NCBI GenBank assembly: GCA_030272585.1 | Contig: BSYQ01000007.1 | Coordinates: 5,274,001-5,338,000 of the forward strand | Length of the DNA stretch: 64,000 nt | Reading direction: 5' to 3' | DNA from: Bryopsis sp. KO-2023 | Lineage: Eukaryota; Chlorophyta; Ulvophyceae; Bryopsidales; Bryopsidaceae | Shown here: positions 42,841-56,344 of the stretch, piece after piece | How the letters are laid out: each line of letters begins with the position of its first letter | Position numbering within the stretch: the first letter of the stretch is position 1 | The notes under the pieces: model-generated | The model's input: only the letters and a program-made list of their open reading frames with translations | Databases searched by the model: none | What the model was told of the DNA's origin: nothing | Program-made: the position numbers and the translations under genes

Positions 42841-45800
42841 TCAAGAGATTACGCAGCATCCCTCCCTGGTCTTGGGGATTTCAGCCAATTGCTGGCTTTG
42901 CTCCGCAATTTGGGCTTCCATTTCTCGAATCTGAGTCTCCATTTCCTAAAGACACAGCTCCATTAAGTTAGAGCAAATCGAGCAACCACACACCTATCCT
43001 CTTCTTCCAAGTTCCTGTTTCAGTTTCATAAAACCTGCAATTCAAAGAAGGATAAAAAAGAAAACACCACTCGCAGCGCCCCCTCTACCTTAATTTTTTC
43101 GCCCACGTTTCCAGCAGCTGCTTGCTTTTCCACATTTGCCAGCAATGCTTCTATCTGCGTGATGCGGAAAAGAAGGAATTGAAAAACAAAACCTCCGGAT
43201 TATATTTTTATCAGTATTGTATCAAGTACAGACACTCCCCTTCACATCAAATAATTTGACGGGCTTCCGATTCCAAAGCTTTTTTCACTTTCCCCTGAAC
43301 AATTGATTTATTTCTTACCCTGTCTTCCATGACTCTCATTTTGTTTCTCTGGCCTTCGTGAGCATTGAATAACTCCCGCCGCTGCTGTTCATCCTCCAGA
43401 ACGGCACGCCTAGTTGTGAAACCATTTCATCAAACAAATAATCCATTCGAGGATCTAAATTCAAGTTGGAAGCTTTCTTCCACCAATCTTAAAACCAGAT
43501 GTGCCTTTATTTGATCGATTTTGAACCTGTCAGTGAAAAAACCCACAGGATGGGAAAAAGCCCCAAATTTAACAAACTCTCCTCAGAAGGTGCGAAACCA
43601 CCCGGCGCTGAGACATCTCGACCCGCAAACCTAACAGCCCACAAGAATTGTGTATTGAATTTTACGAAAGCGGGAGTTGAAAATTGAACTCACCTCAAAT
43701 CCAATATTTTCGATTCTCTCTGCGACAGTTCTCGATCCTGTTCGGCCTTCCGGCTTCTCTCCAGCTTCAGCTGCTCGTCGAACATTTCCTCGACTCTGTC
43801 CGTTCTCAGAGTGGTTTTAGCAAGCTGGACCTCCAATCTATCCACCTTGAGATGCATTTCTTTGATTTGCTGCTCGCCCACAGAAGACACACCCGCATCG
43901 CTTGGAGTTGCTGGTTCAGGGGTTTTCTCCAGGGCAGCGGTTTCCAGGCGAGATATCCGGAGGGAGACCTATCCTTTCACAGAAACCACAGTTTCAAAAA
44001 AAAAACCAATCGCAATATGTCCACTAAATCCATCAGAAATACACAACTGCATACGCTTGCGTTCGAATGTTTTGGTTTTACCTCAGCCAAATGCTCCTCG
44101 AACTTAGAGCTGAAGCCTGAATTTGCAGCCACCGAGCTTTGCACTGTGGCAATGCTCTCTCGAGTAGAAAACAGCTGTACAATAAAAAAAACAAGCAACC
44201 CTCAACGTCTATTCAAAAGACCAATGCGCAATCGCCCAGAGCTTTTTGGGGGGAGGGGCGTAAACACCCCAGCTGTATTTGCCATATGCTCCACAGTTAC
44301 TGCAAAACTTCAGCAGAATAACCGATCCCAACAACAAACCGCACTTTCCCCAACGGCTGGGCCACACACATGCAAATTTCTTTTCAAATCAATCTATTGC
44401 CAATCCACTGACCTCCTGCTCAAGCTTCCTGACTTGATCCATGATATCATCAATGACGCTTTCATCCACAGAGGGAACGGGCTGTTGGACCGCTGGCTGT
44501 GGTGTGTGAGGAGAGGCCGGCTGTGTGGACTGGGACACGTTTTCACCGCTCCATTTCGCAGAAACACCCTCCCATTCTTTGACTCGATCCAGCACCCTTT
44601 CCAGAGAAGATCGAACGGATTCCCTCCACATATCGACCATTTGTTTCATGTGTTGATATTGTTCCCTGTTCAAGCGGCTTTCATCCCCCAAGTGGCCGAC
44701 CTGAATGAGAAAACCCAGTCAGACACTCTAATAAATCTGTCCGCGATTGGTTTCAATCCTCGTTCATAAATCGTGGTAATACCCTTACTAACACTGTTAC
44801 TAATGTATCAATCCACTGCTCGATACTTTGTTACAATTCTTCTGGAAAGCCACTTCCACACCTCGATGATAATACAACATTTAGAACCACACCCTCGTCC
44901 AAAATACAAAAAGGTCTGTTGGAAGCATGGATGGATTCTGAAAATATTATAATTATGGGTTAGTTTGAATCCACTCACTTGTGGTCGAAGATCACGCAAA
45001 TGTGACTCCTGAAACGCAAGCCTTTGGTCCAATTCGGCCAACTGCCGATCATGGCTCTCCACTTGCACAAACACCTTCTCGCTGCAATCGATGGCTTCTT
45101 TCTTCTCGTGGATATATTCCTGGATCGAATCCAATCTCCCCCCGAGCTCCTGCAACTCTTCTTTCAGCTTCTGGATGGACTGCTCTTGCAGCGCCATCTG
45201 CTTTTTTGGGCCCTTCTGAGCGTTGCCCTCAGCTCGGCGCCTGATTGGGGCAGTTTCGGAGCGTTGAAACCCAGTTCTCTCTGGGCTTCGATTGTCAGGG
45301 GTGGTTTGGGTCCTCTTGAGGCCAACTGGCGAAGATTTTTCACCAAACTTGGGGGAAACCCGGGCACCCGGCGACAGCCTGGGGGCCACACCCAGAGGGG
45401 ATGACCGAGCGTTCTTAACTCCATGATCTGAGGCCAAAGCGTCCTGCAAGTCTTGCCGTTCCTCTGGAACAAGGTCGAAAGCTGTCAGGCCATCCTGCAC
45501 CCAAGCCACGCATTCAGTCTGTTGCTTCTCACTGAATCAAAACAGGAAATCTGAAAACCGCAACGCGCACTGCAAGGGAACATAGCGATCTTCCAATACA
45601 TAGGGACCGATTTCATCCAGTGGCAGTAAGGGGTTCGCACCCCAGCACTGTCGAAAATAGGCACCCTGCGAAATTGGAGTGCAGAAAAACCTCGCTAATT
45701 CTCACTTTGTTTTTGACATCTACTCGGGCACCTGCCGCAACCAGCTCTTTCACCATCTCAGACCCTCCGAGTTTGATTGCCATGTGGAGTGGGGTCTGCC

Positions 45801-46370
45801 CATCGCGGTTTCTGGTGCGTAATGTCACTTTTTTGCCAGCTCCCAAGAGCGACCTGACTGTTTCAACGCTACCGCTCTCACAGGCCAAGTGCAGAGCCGT
45901 GTTCCCGTATTTATCCTGAGCCTCGTACTTGGCCTCATGGGAAAGCAGCACTTTAACTATTTCGGCATGGCCAAGAGAAGCTGCCACATGCAAGGGCGTT
46001 TTATCTTCCTGCACAGGAAAAAGTTAAAATGGTCAGGGAAAAATTTAACAACGAAAAAGTGCAAAGGGATACTCCAACCAGCTGAAACATGCATTGCATC
46101 ATGTGTCAATATGCAGGTCAGGAAACTCCAGGAAAAATGATGACCAAATATCTATCATTGACCCAACAGACTGTTTCAACCCTAACTGCTGCAGAGCCAA
46201 CGAAACTGAGAAAAAAAACCCTCCCCACCGACGCAAAGACACAATGAATAATATCAGGAGAGATTACTCACCCCGCCGTTAACTACCAGCACGCAGTTCG
46301 GGTTTACCGCCAGCAGGCGTTTCACCGCAGAGGCGTTGCCCTTCTCGATTTCCTTCAAAATATTCGACAT
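42841..46370 (-). CDS. Ankyrin-repeat and coiled-coil protein, about 622 aa, 9 exons
   Basis: Exons (complement, some borders within one base): 42841-42945, 43089-43154, 43319-43409, 43694-43969, 44082-44174, 44413-44700, 44980-45527, 45706-46008, 46272-46370. The start reads MSNILKEIEKGNASAVKRLL. Residues 10-134 form about four ankyrin repeats (DKTPLHVAASLGHAEIVKVL, GNTALHLACESGSVETVRSL, GQTPLHMAIKLGGSEMVKEL). A Ser/Pro/Arg-rich segment with repeated SP motifs lies at about 170-230, followed by long coiled coils (LKEELQELGGRLDSIQEYIH; MHLKVDRLEVQLAKTTLRTD) to the end, with a Pro/Gln linker near 370. It is probably a cytoplasmic or cytoskeletal scaffold. The SP motifs may be phosphorylation sites. 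I do not recognise a named family. The acceptor of the third coding exon (TGAG|AAG) is unusual and uncertain. Confidence 0.8.
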
Positions 46371-48027
46371 CTCTGAAACGCACGCACAAGAACGTCAGTA
46401 ACGCCGCAGCAACGAAGACAAAATAACCCTCGTGACGCCGTCTTCCCGTGGGGAGAATCAAAATTTCCGAAGCGATGTCAACTCTAGGAAAACGAAAAGT
46501 GCTGCACGAAGTTCTGCGATCGGTTTCCCTTTCAGGCGTCATAAGCGTCACGTCACAAGTGTCCCCGTCGCGAGTCATGCGTCAAAAAATACCCCGCCAC
46601 AAGACGACAACAAAAGCTCAACAAAGGATCACAAGCATGGCGTTCTCGATCACCCGCCATCGTTCGATTCTCCTGCAGCGTTCGCTCGGAGCGAGTTAAC
46701 GTATATTTTCCTCGTTCTGACCGGGGCAGTGGACGGGCACCTCAGGGGCAGTCCACAGCGCTGTCGATCCCCCCCGAACCCTTCCTTTCTTATTTTCGTC
46801 CACACGCGCTCCGAAAAGGGTGTACGGAAAACACACGGTCTTACGTGTTGCTCGAACCCCCCCGAGAGCCGTCCGACGTCCGCAGAAACCTACCTACCTC
46901 CGTTTAATTTCGTTTGCCTCCGTTGCCCAGCCCCCCGCGGTCTACTCTCGATCTCTGCTGCGAATGTTTCGCTGCTTGTTCTTGCCCTCCCGATGGGCAC
47001 TACACCGACGCGCGCAAACGGAGCTGAACGGGACGCTGTGATCACGCCATACGAAAACGGAGGTTTCTCCAAAGAATTAAGTCATGTTCCGTAGTATTTT
47101 CACACAGTGCTTTGTGTGGCGCTGATGGGGAAATTGAAGGCAGTCATACTCGGCGATACAGGTTACACCCATTGGATTTCAGCGTCAAGGGCACCAGCGG
47201 GGAAACTTGGCCGCTGGAAGCGCGGCTTTTTGCTCAACGGTGTGCTCCACATTGCATTCCTTGCCGAATCGGCACGAAAAACGTAACCCTTGGAAATTTG
47301 AGTGTTTCTTACATGCCATTTATTATGGCTCGAAGATCATAATTGCGATCATCAGAAAGCCACCCACACAATACCCAGCAGCTGGGAAAAAGTCAGCTAA
47401 TCACCTCAATAAAGAAACAGGATGGGTGAAAGGCAATACTGGTAGTGCTGGCTCACCTCCACTCAATTCCAATGCATATGCATCTGCATGAAGGTACAGT
47501 AATGCAATCAAAAACAAATAACAATGAGCTGTTATGGTAAGGGCCTAAAATGGAAAACCAACCTTTGATCAGCTTTGGAAATTCTTGTACTCTGTGTTTG
47601 CTAGACAAAATGAGTTATATTATCTGCTACTGTCCAAATCATTCTCATTGCATTGCTTTGAAGAAAAACCGAGCAGATCAAAGACGACAACTTCACAATG
47701 GCAGTGGTAGAAAATAACCATATTTTACATAATCAAGAAGCAAATTATCCCCTCCTGGCTGGCCTGTTCCTACCTACCAACAAACAATCCCCACCAAAAA
47801 TAAAATCTGAACCTTACCCACCCCCCCCTTTTCCCGTTTTAAGCACTTAAATTCTCGGTTGCTTGTTGTTTTCCTTTGTGAGGTTGAGCGGTGCCCTCCA
47901 GTGAAACCTTTACCAATTCTTCTAAAAGGAAGCTAAATATAATAACAGGGATCTCCGGAAACCAACAGTCAGGTCCGTCGTCTTGTTGAATGCAATCTAT
48001 TGATGTCATTGGTGCATTACGGATGGT
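46371..48027. other. Intergenic, no recognised gene
   Basis: The stretch to about 47,000 is GC-richer than its surroundings and CpG-rich, as expected for the promoter side of the ankyrin gene. Plus-strand open frames at 46432-47094 and 46448-46699 (Arg/Ser-rich) are not supported by any motif. From 47,100 on it is AT-rich without features. Confidence 0.45.
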
Positions 48028-51000
48028 CTAAAATTCCGTCGATTCTGTAGAGGATGAACCATACAGTTTTGAATAATCCTCTTTGGTTGATCCACCTGGG
48101 CAAACAAACATGTTTTCATGTTGAAAAAGAGGGAAAAAAAAGTCTGCTCAAGATGTTTGTATTGCCCAACGGATTCACTGAAATTCAGAACATGTGAGAG
48201 TGTTGATGGTTGGCTCCTGATCTCACCTTGCGACCGCACAGCTGCTAACTTCTGTCGACTGACATCCCTGTCCAGATTTTTGATGATCTCCGCAGTCCTA
48301 TTCGATATTTCTACCACATCCTTGATGTCATGTGTAGTTTTTGACATTCTCGTCTTGATAATCCGCCTGAAGCAAGTTTCGACAAAAAAATATCAGCCCT
48401 TCAATGTGGAAAAGCATCACAAACCTGTTTGCCCCGCAACATTTTTGGGAATAAAACAAAAAAGCGATATTCAGCCGTTGAGGACGAAAAGAAAAAAAAA
48501 GTTTGATGTTGAACAATCAATGTGGCGTGTCTTGTCAGAAAACTTCAGTTCTTTTCTTGAATTTTCTGGACAAACTTTTTTCTCCACTTTTTTCACTTCC
48601 ACATCTTTACATTTTTCCCATTTCTTTGACCAATTTTTGCATGCAATGGGGAAAAATACCCTAAAGATGGTTAGTCATCTACGTCATTTCTGGATTGGAT
48701 GCGACTGCATGGGGTTGGGGGGGGGGGGGGAGTTTCCCATTTTTGCTCGTACCAGTTTCATGTTAAATGGAATGCCGGTTTTGGCCATGTTACCTGAATC
48801 TTCTTTGGAGATCCAACACTCGCCCTTGCCATTCTTGTGCCGCATCTTCATCCTTGATTTTGTCTACGGGCTCCACGATGTGCAAATAGCACTGAATCTT
48901 CGCCCTGAAATCAACCCCCCCAAAATCAGCTTGTACACATACAGCTTTACTGCGCTTCCCCATCTTTTTTCAAGTTTTTTTTCCAACAATCGACGGCAAT
49001 TCTCATCTTTCTTTCCCCTTTCTATTAATTGCTTTTTTACTTGTTTTTGCAAACCTTTTTTCTCTTCGGGTCTGGGTGGACATCATTGTTTCGACATCGT
49101 GGATCGCAACAGCCCTCGCTTTAAAAAACGCCATTTCTTGGGCATTTTTTATTCGGTCGTAACTGTCCCCCATCACGGCGATCAACAAATTCAAGATGAT
49201 CACTGCAATGGCAAACATATAAACGACGAAGAAAATGATCCCAGTGAATCTGCTGGGCGTCTCGGCCCCGCTGATATTGATGTTGTACAAAACTTCCAGA
49301 TCGAAATCCCCCAGTGTGAATGCAAACATGGTGACCAGGGTCTGGCCTAGCGTCCCAAACGCCAGCTGAATGTTGTCCAATTCTTCCTCCCTGAGAGTCA
49401 TCTGTCTTTGCACTTCTGGTTTCAGGTGGACCACGTGCCTGCATGAATATCAACTTCAATTAAAAAAGAGCAGTAACTGCTGTACGAAGTAAACCCAAAA
49501 AAAAAGGCCCCAAGGTCACAATACCCCATCGAGATCTTCATTTGAATGCTGCGTGTGCGAAACTTTCCATGCAGCAAGTTTGCTCCGAATGTTTTTGGGT
49601 CATATTTTTGTGGAACCAGCAATAATAAGATATCAAGAATTTAAAAAAAAAATTACTGGAAAAAGAAAAAGAAATTAAAAAAGGCCTCACCTGTACAGCA
49701 CGAAAAAGGCCACCCCAAATCCAAACAAGACCATGAACGCCAGGACGAGAAACGTCGTGATATTGGCTATTATATTACCGATGAAAATCACCAACGGCCC
49801 CGTGGCTTTGAACGCTCTCATGTAATAGAGAATTTTCCACCACAAGAAAATGGCTTCGATCGCCAAAAGGATAGACAACATGACATTGTCTTGTGGACTG
49901 CCCTTAAATTGCACCACAGGGATGACAAACACCAGGAGAATATAAGTCCCAATTTCTGTCCAATTCCATGCAGAATCTCCGTAGTACATAAGGCCTTTCC
50001 AACCGCTGGATGTGACATGAACCCTGATTTGCTGTAATTCTCGGAGCAAATTCAGCAGGGCCAAAAAGGAGCTGCATATCAGCAGGACTATCGCCACGAT
50101 TCCAGCCCAGTGTCGCATCATGTCTCGTTTCGTCGGCCAGTTGTAAGTCCCCATGATGATACTGAATGGAAAAAATGACACAACTCCAGAAAATCACAAA
50201 ACGTGATGCAAGAAATCACACAACATGTATGAGGGGGACACGTTTCGAAAACATAAAATTAAATTAAAATTAAAATTTGAACAAGATTGGGAAAAAAATT
50301 GCCTCAGCAGTGATGGTGTCGTGTTATGTGATTGAACTGATCTGTTCGGATCCTCTCTGTTGTGGATTTTGGTTTTATTTAACACATGAAAGAAAGTGCA
50401 AAAACAAAAGCATAAAATTAAGAAGAGAAAAAAAAACCCAACACCTTGATCACAACCACACCACACACACACACGTCTTACCTATAGATGGTGAACATGA
50501 CGAGCATGACAACATAGTGCAGCATTTCATTCACGACCAGCCGTTTGGCATATTCTTGCCACTTGTAATTGATTATGTAACGTACAATCGGGGAAGAAAA
50601 CGCCGATGAGGGTGAGTTGCCCACCAACAGCGGACTCAACAAGCCTTTGAACCCGATCTGAGCGACGAAGGGATAAGCGATGGATCGAACTTGGGCAGGA
50701 ACTCGAATGCCATGGACATTCTCTGTTCTTTTGTCCCAGTCTTGTTGGATTTGGTAAGCAGGGGCGGTGAGTCGATTGTCTGTCGCAGTGATTACCTCCT
50801 CTCGCAGCTGCCGGAAGACCTCCTCTGGCATCTAATCAATTTTTTTTGTTTTAAAAAAACAGGATTTGCATTCAATAAGATATCACAGCTGTATATGCAC
50901 CGATCATGGCCACCACCGCGTCAAAACACCTCACCTCGATCTTGCAGACATTGGTGAAAATTCGCTCGTCATTCAAGATGTCCTCCATGATGGCTGGGTA

Positions 51001-54000
51001 GGTGTTGCTGATGTCCACCAAGCTTTCTTGCAGAATGAATGCCTTTTCGTGTTCATGCACCAGCCCTTTGACCAGCGCATCATAAATTCGGCGAACAAAA
51101 TCGGGCGATCGGCGCTGGATCGCAAAAACGATTGCGTTTGTTGGCTCCTTACATGGCTGTTCCCCAGACGCTCCGTAGTAATTACTTCCACAGATTGCCC
51201 GAAATCGAATCTGCACCGACACAACTGTTTTAGTGTGGGTTTGGAATGGCCTAAAAAAAAAAAAAAAAAAAAAAAAAATGAAATGAACTCTGGGAAGGAC
51301 TGGAAAGATAATTGATCCATGAATAATCTTTCCCTATGGTCCCCCCCAGGAGTAAAGTGCTTCTCATCAATCACTGATCCCCAAATCTTTTCCATATTGC
51401 ATTCATTTTCATGTTACCTTCATTTCATTATTCAGCCCCCATTCCATCATTGTGCGGAACACCCCAAAATTGAGATCAGCAACAGCATGCATCATGAACG
51501 ACATGCCGGTGGCATCCAGCAAATTGAAAAGCGCAGGTCCGAATCTATCCAACAACGCTTCCAAGAACTCCTTGTCGTCATCCAGCTTATCCATAGCCAG
51601 CATTTTGTAGCTCGGCATCAGGCCGCTTGCAGCATATGAGGTCCAAATCTTGATTTTGTTTTTCTCCGCTGCGCAAATTACCCAGCGTCCGTCAGGGGAT
51701 ATGTTCAACACCCGCGATGGATGGAGGTCGAAGCCTCGAAGGATCCTGGTCTCGCACACTCCGCTTTTGTCAATCAGGTAAATGGCTTTCGACGGCTCCG
51801 GAGAGGCCTGGGCATTCACAACACAGCCGCCAGAATGGTGAGAAATCCATAATCATACAAAAGGTTGTCCCATCTGCTGTGGTTTTGCAGAGTTTCTTTC
51901 TTGTTGCAGTTTTAATGTGATATTGGCTTGGGTAAAAGATGCTCACGCTTTTCTCATCGCTTGCATGGAAACCATCCGTCAAAATCCATCGGCCGTTTTC
52001 AGATATGACCAGGTTATTGGAAACCTGTTCCACCTAAAGCAAGCAAAACCAAAACAAAGATTGTACCTCAAGTCGATGGTTGGCACGGCTAAATTGAACA
52101 GCCCGACGAAATGCTAACACACATCGAATATCACTTGTCCTGCTTAATCAACCCCCCAACAATTATTTAGTGCATGCTTGCCTTTCCTGTTGAATCGCTG
52201 ATGGTTTGAACCGGGGAGAAAGGACCGTATTGTTGAAAAAAAAAATGGCTGGTATTGACAGTCACTACCTTTTCACTCAGTTCTTCTGCAGCGGTCCCAG
52301 GGTTGCAAAACACCAAATCCTCCATTTCATTCCAAGACCCCATCACAGCACACACCCCACTCATGTCCACACTCCCACAACCTGAAACTCGGCCATCCAC
52401 TTTCAATGGGACCTTGTACTCAAATGTGTGAGTGCGCTTCCTGTTCACCAAATCCCATACCTCCACCCTCTGGGGGCTGGGCATTAACAAGCCCTTCTCG
52501 CCATCAGCTGAAAACCGACAAGAGTGTTTTCCCATCCCTCGCTCCGTCACTGACAATTGCTTGACTTTCGAGAATGGCCCCCGTTTCAGAGCTTTCTTTG
52601 CATTGGTTGAGTTCCAGGGCATTTTTGTAAACAACGCCCCCCCTCTCTCGCTCACTGGGGCTGCTACAGGGGCAGGAGCAGCATTAACAATCCAAATCAG
52701 ATCCCCATGATGATCGCACACTACGATGGCTTTCGCCCCAGCAGCGTTTCTGGTGAAACCCATGGTTGCCATAGGGATGGAGCTGCCAGTCTCCGTACCA
52801 ATCTTCACAATTTTCCCCACCCTGCGCAATTTACTGCCCAACAGCTCCCAGAGCGTGACGGTTTGATCCCTGGATAACGTAACTATTTGGTCCCCTTGAA
52901 ACGAAAAAGCAAAACTGTAGATCGTCCTGGAGTGACCATTGACATCAACCGAGTGCATTCTACCACCCTCGAGGTCCCAGACGTGCAGTGAGGACGACCC
53001 AACCCGAAGCACTCCCAACAATCGACCGTTTCCTGAAAACTGACTGATCACAGGGTTGTCCAGGGGAGCACTCACATCTTCGCACACCAGCGCTTCGGCC
53101 AACTGCCCTGGCTTGGATGTGCTGGTGTGGGGACACATCAGCAGAATGCTGTCCGAACCCACGACAGCAAAACTCCCAGCCGTGTGCCCCATGACGATCC
53201 CAGCTTCGTCTCCGATCGCCCATCGAAACTCGATTGGGATATCCAATTTCAGTTCCTGCACACCGAAGGGCCCGTTCACGATCACCCCCTTGTAGTCATT
53301 TCCTGAGAAGATGCCGATCTGTGATCGATTGGTGGTCAGCCCGACCGATCGGAAGTTCTTGACATTTTTTCTCAGGGATTCCTCCCAAGCAAACCGGCTA
53401 GCGAGGGCCCACGAATTTGGGGCCGGATCCACCCCAGTTTTGATGGAGTACATGAAAACACAATTCACGATGTCGTAAAATACGACACTGATCTCTTGAC
53501 CTGAAAAAAAGACACCAAATCAAGAGAACCCCCTTGAATTCAAAAACAAAAAAAACACCGACACTCTCAAGCCGCACAAATCAAACACAATTTTCTCCAC
53601 ACCTGGGGTCCACACACAGCACGCCAATGTCCTGGTCAGAGTCTTGTCAAAATTATCCACAAAATTGCACCAACAGATGTTCCCTCCAGCGGGGTCCTTA
53701 ACGATCGTCTTGTTTCGACCTTCGGTTTGATCCATAGCCGATGCAGCAACTCTCCACAGCATGGCGAATCGGGGCACCGTCTGATTCGACAAAGGCAAAG
53801 GGGGACTCCATGTGACAATGTAATCGCTGATCCTGGACCATGCCGCCAGCCCTCCACTCAATCGAGAGTTTGCAGCTGGCTGGGCTATGAATTCCGGCCA
53901 AACCACTGTCCACCCTTCCAGATTCTTTCGTGCGTCGAGATGGGGAACGAACGAAGCGAAAAAGCTCGTTCCGCTCGGTGAAACTTGGCAATCTGTCAAG

Positions 54001-55260
54001 TAGCTCCCTTCCGGCACCGATTTGGTCACAGCTTTCCCATAGAAAACAGGAATGGTGCTGATCGCTGAACGACAGCCAGAAGAAGATCACCCTCTGACAT
54101 GGTAAAACACTTTGTGGAATTTGATTCACGTACTGGTGCAATTCATGCAATCGCATGCAGGTTAGAATCCTACCGGAAACATTGAACTCGATCCCCAGTG
54201 CTGTTTCCCTTTCCCCAGTGTCGGCTTCTCTGGATGGACCAGCCACCGGGGACCGGCGCTCCACAGCAACAACAGCCTTCAATCCACCGTGTTCAAAATG
54301 AGGTCGGCCCATCACCGGTTTCTCCACTCCATTCTCCTTCCAGAGCGACTCGCAATTCACAAAAGCAGTGCTGCCATTGTGCAAATCCCATACATGGTAC
54401 CTCCCCGTCAAATCGATCGAAGCAACCATGTGATGCTGATTACCCTGGACAACGAATGCGTCTTTTTTGATTTTTTGAAAAAATGGAAAAAGGAGACTGG
54501 CCGCTGCTCATTTTCACAGTGATGGAGCACATCCCTACCATGAAAGAGACATCGGTCACATGGGTTGGGTGCAAATCTAGCTTTTCAAACTCCAGCACCC
54601 CTCGCAAGGCATTCCATACTCGGACCGATCCGTTCTGATAACCAGAGACGATGCGACTGCCGTCGCTGGAGAACTCGCAACAGGTGACCCCGTTTGGATC
54701 GTCCTCAGAATATTCGACAGTGACTTCTTCAGGAAGGGTTTTTGACAAGCTGGCCGGCTGAGGAATTTCCAGGAGAAAAGCAGGCACCCCATTGACGATT
54801 CGAAAATTGTCATAGAACGAGATAGGACCAGGAGTCAATGGAGGGAAATCTGGAAGTATCAACACATGATCAAAGTGAGAAGGTGTTTTCAGAAGTGACT
54901 GCTCGAATATGAAAGACGTCAGGGATCAAGAAGCGTGTTTCAACCAAGAACTCCCTTCTGGAAGTCCACAGATTCTTCGATCGATCATCGATAGGTCAAC
55001 TCATTTGACACTGCTGCCGACCACCTGTTTTAAAGATACACCGAACTACTACTAATGGCTGCTCTACCTCCTGATTTTGACTTTTTCTCCTCCTTCTTTT
55101 CCTCGTCATCTACATCCTCATGGCCATTGTCTCCGACACGATCATACCCAGCTGCCGGCCAAACTCGCCACGAACCCCTCCGGGTTGCTCGAGAGCATAA
55201 TCCTGTGGCCATGCAAGAACAGCATGCATTCAATTGCTTTTTCTGCCCCAAACGGAACAT
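48028..55260 (-). CDS. WD40-repeat protein fused to a TRP-like cation channel, 1,578 aa, 15 exons
   Basis: Exons (complement): 48028-48095, 48227-48366, 48794-48904, 49055-49438, 49525-49548, 49691-50161, 50482-50831, 50935-51210, 51418-51807, 51947-52033, 52269-53500, 53603-54031, 54174-54444, 54539-54849, 55068-55260. Phases agree throughout. Residues about 65-930 hold WD40-type blades (GVTCCEFSSDGSRIVSGYQN, HSRTIYSFAFSFQGDQIVTL, VLNISPDGRWVICAAEKNK). A helical linker spans about 935-1140. Six or so membrane spans follow: near 1160-1180, several in 1190-1335, a pore-like segment LVTMFAFTLGDFD (about 1378-1390), and the last span ending NLLIAVMGDSYDRI, a signature of TRPV/TRP-type channels. 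The C-terminal tail (about 1473-1578) is cytosolic and helical. It is probably a non-selective or Ca2+ channel gated through its WD40 region; gating and location (plasma or flagellar membrane) are inferred. Confidence 0.85.
51251..51279. repeat. Poly-A run of about 26 bases
   Basis: It is a poly-T run on the coding strand of the channel gene, in the intron before the exon at 50935-51210. Confidence 0.9.
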
Positions 55261-56344
55261 GGAGTGTGAATGATTCAAGGCCTGCATGCACTCGCACCTA
55301 TGGTTTTGTCTCGTATTCCTTCGACAGCAACATGGAGAGTGTCCAAAGCATCAAGGATATCTGCCACCACACGACGTACAAATTTAATTTAAATTTAATA
55401 CAACCGAAAAAACAAAAATCCAGTTGAATCGTTTATTTCACTGAACAAGATTCGGGACAAAAAATAGAACTGCAAGGTCTTGTGCATGTCACAATGTACC
55501 CAGAGTAGTGTTTGCAGGGGGGGGTTTCTATCTTTATTTCAATTTTCCCAACAGATTAATGCATGTAAAAGTTTTCACTAGGCAAAACAAATAAACAAAG
55601 CAGATAGCCCAAAATGAATGTTTTCCAAAATTTACAGTGGCGAACATTGGGATGTCTCAGAAGCAGCTTTCCGTTGATTGATGTCTTTACTGGAGGAGGC
55701 TGCATTTTTTCTTGTTTCACAGAGGGTTTTTTTTGTCTTGTTTTGTTTTTTTTTTAAGGGGGGCCTACTGCCGCACACCTGAGCCACTCGGCATAAGTGG
55801 TGGCGAGTCCTTTTCTTGCCCTATATCTTCCTTTGCCAGATAATATTATCGATTCCTTGTTTCGCTGCTGTTGCGAAAATTGTTTTCAATTCGAATTTTC
55901 TGCGTCGTGCGCCAGCGGTTGGCGCATTTGAACATGACAAACGTAACTCTCTCAATCACCATCACGCGAGTTTTACACCCAATGCTGGACTCGGCGACAG
56001 TGAGTTATCTTTTCGGCCTTTTGTTGATCGTTCTCTTCTTTCAACAGTTTTCTTCAGCCTTCCAAACCAAACCAAACCAAAAAATTACATGCGCAGAAGC
56101 CCGGGCCTTCCAAAAAGCTGGACTTGCTTGCGTTTCGACGGAAAGTCGAGCCAACGATTTTCATATCCGCACACACTTTCATCTCTCCCATTTCCCAATC
56201 AAACAAACAAACAAACATCAATTACATTGTGTAGGAGAAACATTCTCCTATTACAACGATCAGTACAAATCAAATGTAACCATGTGTATGTTAATGTTGA
56301 AATTCCATTGGCTTTTGTGTGTACCCACAAAGACACTGAGACCA
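55261..56344. other. Intergenic, no recognised gene
   Basis: This is the 5' side of the channel gene. A plus-strand open frame at 55816-56457 and an overlapping one at 55871-56380 contain several possible splice signals, but their composition is not convincing and neither shows a known motif. Confidence 0.4.

Noticed and set aside
42960-43030. Short exon reading FMKLKQELG near the end of the ankyrin gene
   Set aside because: It cannot be joined in phase with its neighbours; the flanking exons join directly in phase 0.
43684-44769. 361-codon plus-strand frame
   Set aside because: It lies antisense over coiled-coil exons of the ankyrin gene; the minus-strand exons have matching phases and splice sites.
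46432-47094. Plus-strand gene divergent from the ankyrin gene
   Set aside because: Open frames are long only because the DNA is GC-rich; no start context, splice structure or motif supports them.
48118-49350. 410-codon plus-strand frame
   Set aside because: It is antisense to four exons of the channel gene and crosses their introns; Phe/Ser-rich.
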